Shown: positions 60,951-64,000 of the stretch, piece after piece | Position numbering within the stretch: the stretch's first letter is position 1 | Layout of the letters: each line of letters starts with the position of its first letter | Assembly (NCBI GenBank): GCA_023634235.1 | Contig: JAMKCF010000013.1 | Coordinates: 6,671,827 to 6,735,826 of the forward strand | Direction: 5' to 3' | Source of the DNA: Pisaster brevispinus | Taxonomy: Eukaryota; Echinodermata; Asteroidea; Forcipulatida; Asteriidae | Length of the DNA: 64,000 nucleotides | Program-made: the position numbers and the translations under genes | Notes under the pieces: model-generated | Database searches by the model: none | Seen by the model: only the letters and a program-made list of their open reading frames with translations | Told to the model about the DNA's origin: nothing

Positions 60951-61062
60951 AAAACGCACAGATTTGTGCGCGCGGCGCACAGGATTGGCAAATGAACAAC
61001 CTCCTTTTGACCTCTAGGCGAGGGCGCCCTAATGAAATGACGTCATGTGCATAAGGTCTATT
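60951..61062 (+). promoter_or_regulatory. Repeated CCAAT/CRE module, copy 2
   Basis: Same order as 48564-48680: gcacaggattggcaaatga, ggcgagggcgccct, TGACGTCA (61038-61045) and gcataagg. No gene recognised immediately downstream in the window. Confidence 0.35.
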
Positions 61063-62050
61063 CTTCAACTTTTGCAGCCACTGCAGCCACTAGCCGCAGC
61101 CGGTTGATTTCGTACGCGGCTTTGCGTTATGCTTGGAGACAGCCACAGCCAAGTTAGAATAGTGTACATTGTGTCGATGTGACTACTGCTTTACGCTATT
61201 CGCACATTGTGGGCTGTTATGGAGCAATACAATGGATCACCCTGTGTTGACAGTTGGACTAATGTTGATTTGTCTTTCGCTTTCCGTGTAAGGAATGAGA
61301 AAAGAGGCGAAAAGGAGAAGGTACAAGCTCAGCCTCAAATTTGTTGACACATTGTAACTTAAGACTTGAAGCTTTGCATTTTGCGGTAGTAAATGTGATC
61401 ACGTGACAGTCTCTTCTGGGTAGTGTCGACACAAGACCTGGCTTGTTACTCGAACGTTTCGATCACAAAGCACTAGGATTCATCTTAAGATGAGTTGTCA
61501 GTATCACCATAGTGACTTCTATTGTGACACCATATACTTTGCTTAGCAGTTAAGATTGATACACAGTTGAGATCAATCTTAACTCTTTCCAGAGCACACC
61601 TGTTATCACCCAGAGAGCGCTTTTATCGAAACGTCGACAAACTGGTTCTTCGCAGGGTCGACGCCACCCAAAAGAGAATAGTATGCGGTGCTTACACAAA
61701 CTTCAGTTACAATTCGAAATGTATTTCCTGATCAAGTTCTAATACGTGTGTAATGATAGTATGGTATTTTATGTAAGTGACAATATTTGGTATTTTTATA
61801 AAAAGATGAAAATATTGACTCCAAGATGAACATATTTTGGCGAAGGAGTATTTTTCACATGTATTCAATATTGTTTGGTCATGGATGATGTTATCTTAAT
61901 TTAAAACTCTTTACGGGATTGTTTTTAGGTCACGTATTAAATTAACATTATTTTATGATACTTTAGTTTTTAACACAATCCGGTAATAACCAATTAATTC
62001 ATCTGACACGTTCTCAATCAAAATACTTGGATGCGCCGTTCTGGGAAGCC
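61063..62050. other. Intergenic, small hairpin
   Basis: A 13-bp inverted repeat agttaagattgat / atcaatcttaact lies at 61547-61583. No gene. Confidence 0.45.
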
Positions 62051-62165
62051 AGGGCCCAATTTCGATTTAAAGCAGAAAAATATGCTAAGCCAAAGCGAGC
62101 TCGGAACCAGTCACAAATGTTACATATGACATGTTATTTTGGCTGGTAACCCGGGAGCACAATTG
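62051..62165. mobile_element. MITE of the 'CTTAGCAG' family, truncated copy 5
   Basis: Left end agggcccaatttcgattta and inner part only; the right end is missing. Confidence 0.45.
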
Positions 62166-62286
62166 TTTTAGATAAGCTTTGTGCTTACTCGGTTCCACGA
62201 AATTTGACCTAGGTTCCCCAAAAGTGTTAATATACTGCACAGTTTGAATTTTAGGCGTCAGGCGTTTGTCTAGACAATAATCTTGG

Positions 62287-62434
62287 GGCCTTTTCCAAAC
62301 CTCGGCTTTGGGTACCGGCTCCGGCTTGGGCTCCGTTATCAATTTTGGAGCGGTGCACATTTTGCACGGTGTTTCCAACATCAAACAGAGCCTGGAGCCG
62401 GAGATGGAGCCTAAGCCGAGGTTTGGAAAATGCC
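62287..62434. mobile_element. 148-bp foldback MITE
   Basis: Arms ggccttttccaaacctcgg and ccgaggtttggaaaatgcc, with further pairing of ccggctcc and ggagccgg repeats. Confidence 0.75.
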
Positions 62435-64000
62435 AAAGACATGCATTTTGACTACCAAAATGGCGGACCATGGGCAGACAGTAGCCGCAGTGACGTCACA
62501 AGAGGTTAAAAGCTTCACATAATTATTTCACACAAATAAAGAAGGGCAAATTGAATATCTTAAGTCAATTTAAATGTAAGTTAATAATTAATTTGCTTTA
62601 ATTTTTTTTAGTGTGATTTTATTTCACTTTTTAAAATAATCCACCAACGGCAGGTAAACTGGTTCAATTTATTTTATAAAAACTTCACAATACTTCGGCT
62701 TGACAAAGTATTCCTTAAGGTGTGTTAATAATTATTGTTTAATTTTAAAGTGTAATATTAACTTTGATGAACGGGCATTACCAGAGACTGTCTATATTTT
62801 ATTTTATTGTATATTTTTTTAAACTTATGTTATTACTTGTTATTTTATTTTTAAATTATGCGATATTTCACAAAAAATTTCGGGTATATTCAAAGGAAGG
62901 TGTTGTTCTATAATACACTTGTTATTAATAAGTGTGACTCTTACTTTTAAATTTGTAAATATTTACTCAACTTTCTGTTGAAATTTCTTTCAAAATTGGT
63001 AATTGCTATTTCTTTCAAAAGTTTGCACTTATTTAAAAAAGTTAATTACAGTAGAAAGTCCTAAGACCATTTTAAAAACTAGAAATAAATACGCTCGATC
63101 ATGCGTGTTATAGAAAAGTGAAATCGATTTAAAAACACAACAATAAATGTCTACACAAATTTGGAAAAAAGGAAAACAGTTATAGAACTCGTCAAAGACC
63201 AACATAGATTTACGCCCTCAAAGAATTAACGATACCGAGAAAATATCGATACCAGTGCTTTTTGTTCGTTTGAATTTCAATTTACAGTTATACGAACAGT
63301 TCGATTAACTGTTATCGATACGAACAAAGCAAACTGCTGTTGCTATAAAAAAAATATACGTAAAAAATATCCACCGCACACTGCTCGAAAATAGTTGTAA
63401 CACGATATCAAGAGACGTGGGAAATTTTTGATTTACCGATTATATACCGGAAAGAAAATTTATGCTTTAAAATCGAGTTTCAACTTAAAGTCGACGGGCC
63501 ATCAATACAACAACTAGATTAACCAGTCTTTTTCTGCTGACCAGTAAATGTTTGTAAAACTTAATTCCCGTAGGCCTAAAAGTAAGTCAAGAGTATTTGA
63601 TTTGTTTGTAAATTTTTTAAATATTGCGTTTGTAAATGTCATTTAATGAATAAATAAAGTAAAAATAAATTTGTCTTGAAAGTTTTAATTTAATCGGCTG
63701 CCAGGACTCGATTCCTCCGCGGACCCTATGACGTCACCGCGAGTAAAATTTGAATTCATCTTAAAGCAAGCAGCAAACATCGGTATTTGTCAAAGACCAG
63801 TATTTGCCATTGATGTGATCGAACGTATACATAGCCTTTAGTCAAGGCGCACGCGGCACCCCCAGATCTCACGCATGAAAAAAAGACTACCTGCGAGCGG
63901 CGAAGCGCCTTTACCAACTCGTTTTGGGGCTTTATGTTTTTCTTTACTTTTTGCTACCGATTTTAGTAGGAGTAATGTTATGCATAATGCATTAGCTCTC
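62435..64000. other. AT-rich intergenic end of window
   Basis: Very AT-rich, no frame above noise and no recognised repeat. Nothing to call. Confidence 0.5.

Overview
This is animal nuclear DNA. Its AT-rich, intron-containing, repeat-dense texture, its tRNA-derived SINEs, MITEs and hAT transposons, and its PAN/apple-plus-fibrinogen lectin genes fit a marine invertebrate deuterostome. An echinoderm such as a sea star is my best guess, but that is inference. No operons, CRISPR arrays or canonical rRNA/tRNA genes were seen.

Layout. Positions 1-440 carry the 5' part of a LINE ORF (minus strand) running off the window edge. Positions 1.9-7.65 kb are a tandem array of a roughly 1.68-kb unit. From 7.9 to 27.8 kb lie two diverged direct copies of a gene-bearing segment. 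Each holds one intronless gene for a secreted PAN/apple + fibrinogen-related (FReD) protein (10375-11388 and 18866-19888). The second copy is broken near its end by a 3.67-kb non-autonomous hAT element (24023-27692), which itself contains a second hAT element (24697-26938). Both have perfect 8-bp target duplications. From 29.2 to 35.1 kb a tandem duplication carries two more copies of the inner hAT family with expanded CAAA microsatellites. From 35 to 38 kb there are foldback elements, including an 85-bp almost perfect palindrome.

Two multi-exon genes become visible only when splice sites are read. (1) SMIM7, a small integral membrane protein, is on the minus strand from 43301 to 38127. It has five tiny coding exons (26, 42, 62, 91 and 16 nt) that join in frame to 78 codons closely matching the vertebrate protein. 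(2) A four-exon plus-strand gene, 49486-59807, encodes a 273-residue cysteine-rich type I membrane protein with a poly-cysteine juxtamembrane stretch. I do not recognise its family. Both genes have introns full of SINEs, MITEs and minisatellites.

The remaining DNA is intergenic or intronic and mostly dispersed repeats. Nearly all short open frames there, including the long Thr-Asn-Lys-Gln frames, are artefacts. No shared pathway links the genes. The FReD pair is plausibly an innate-immune lectin family diversifying by local duplication, and the cysteine-rich membrane protein is the most novel item.
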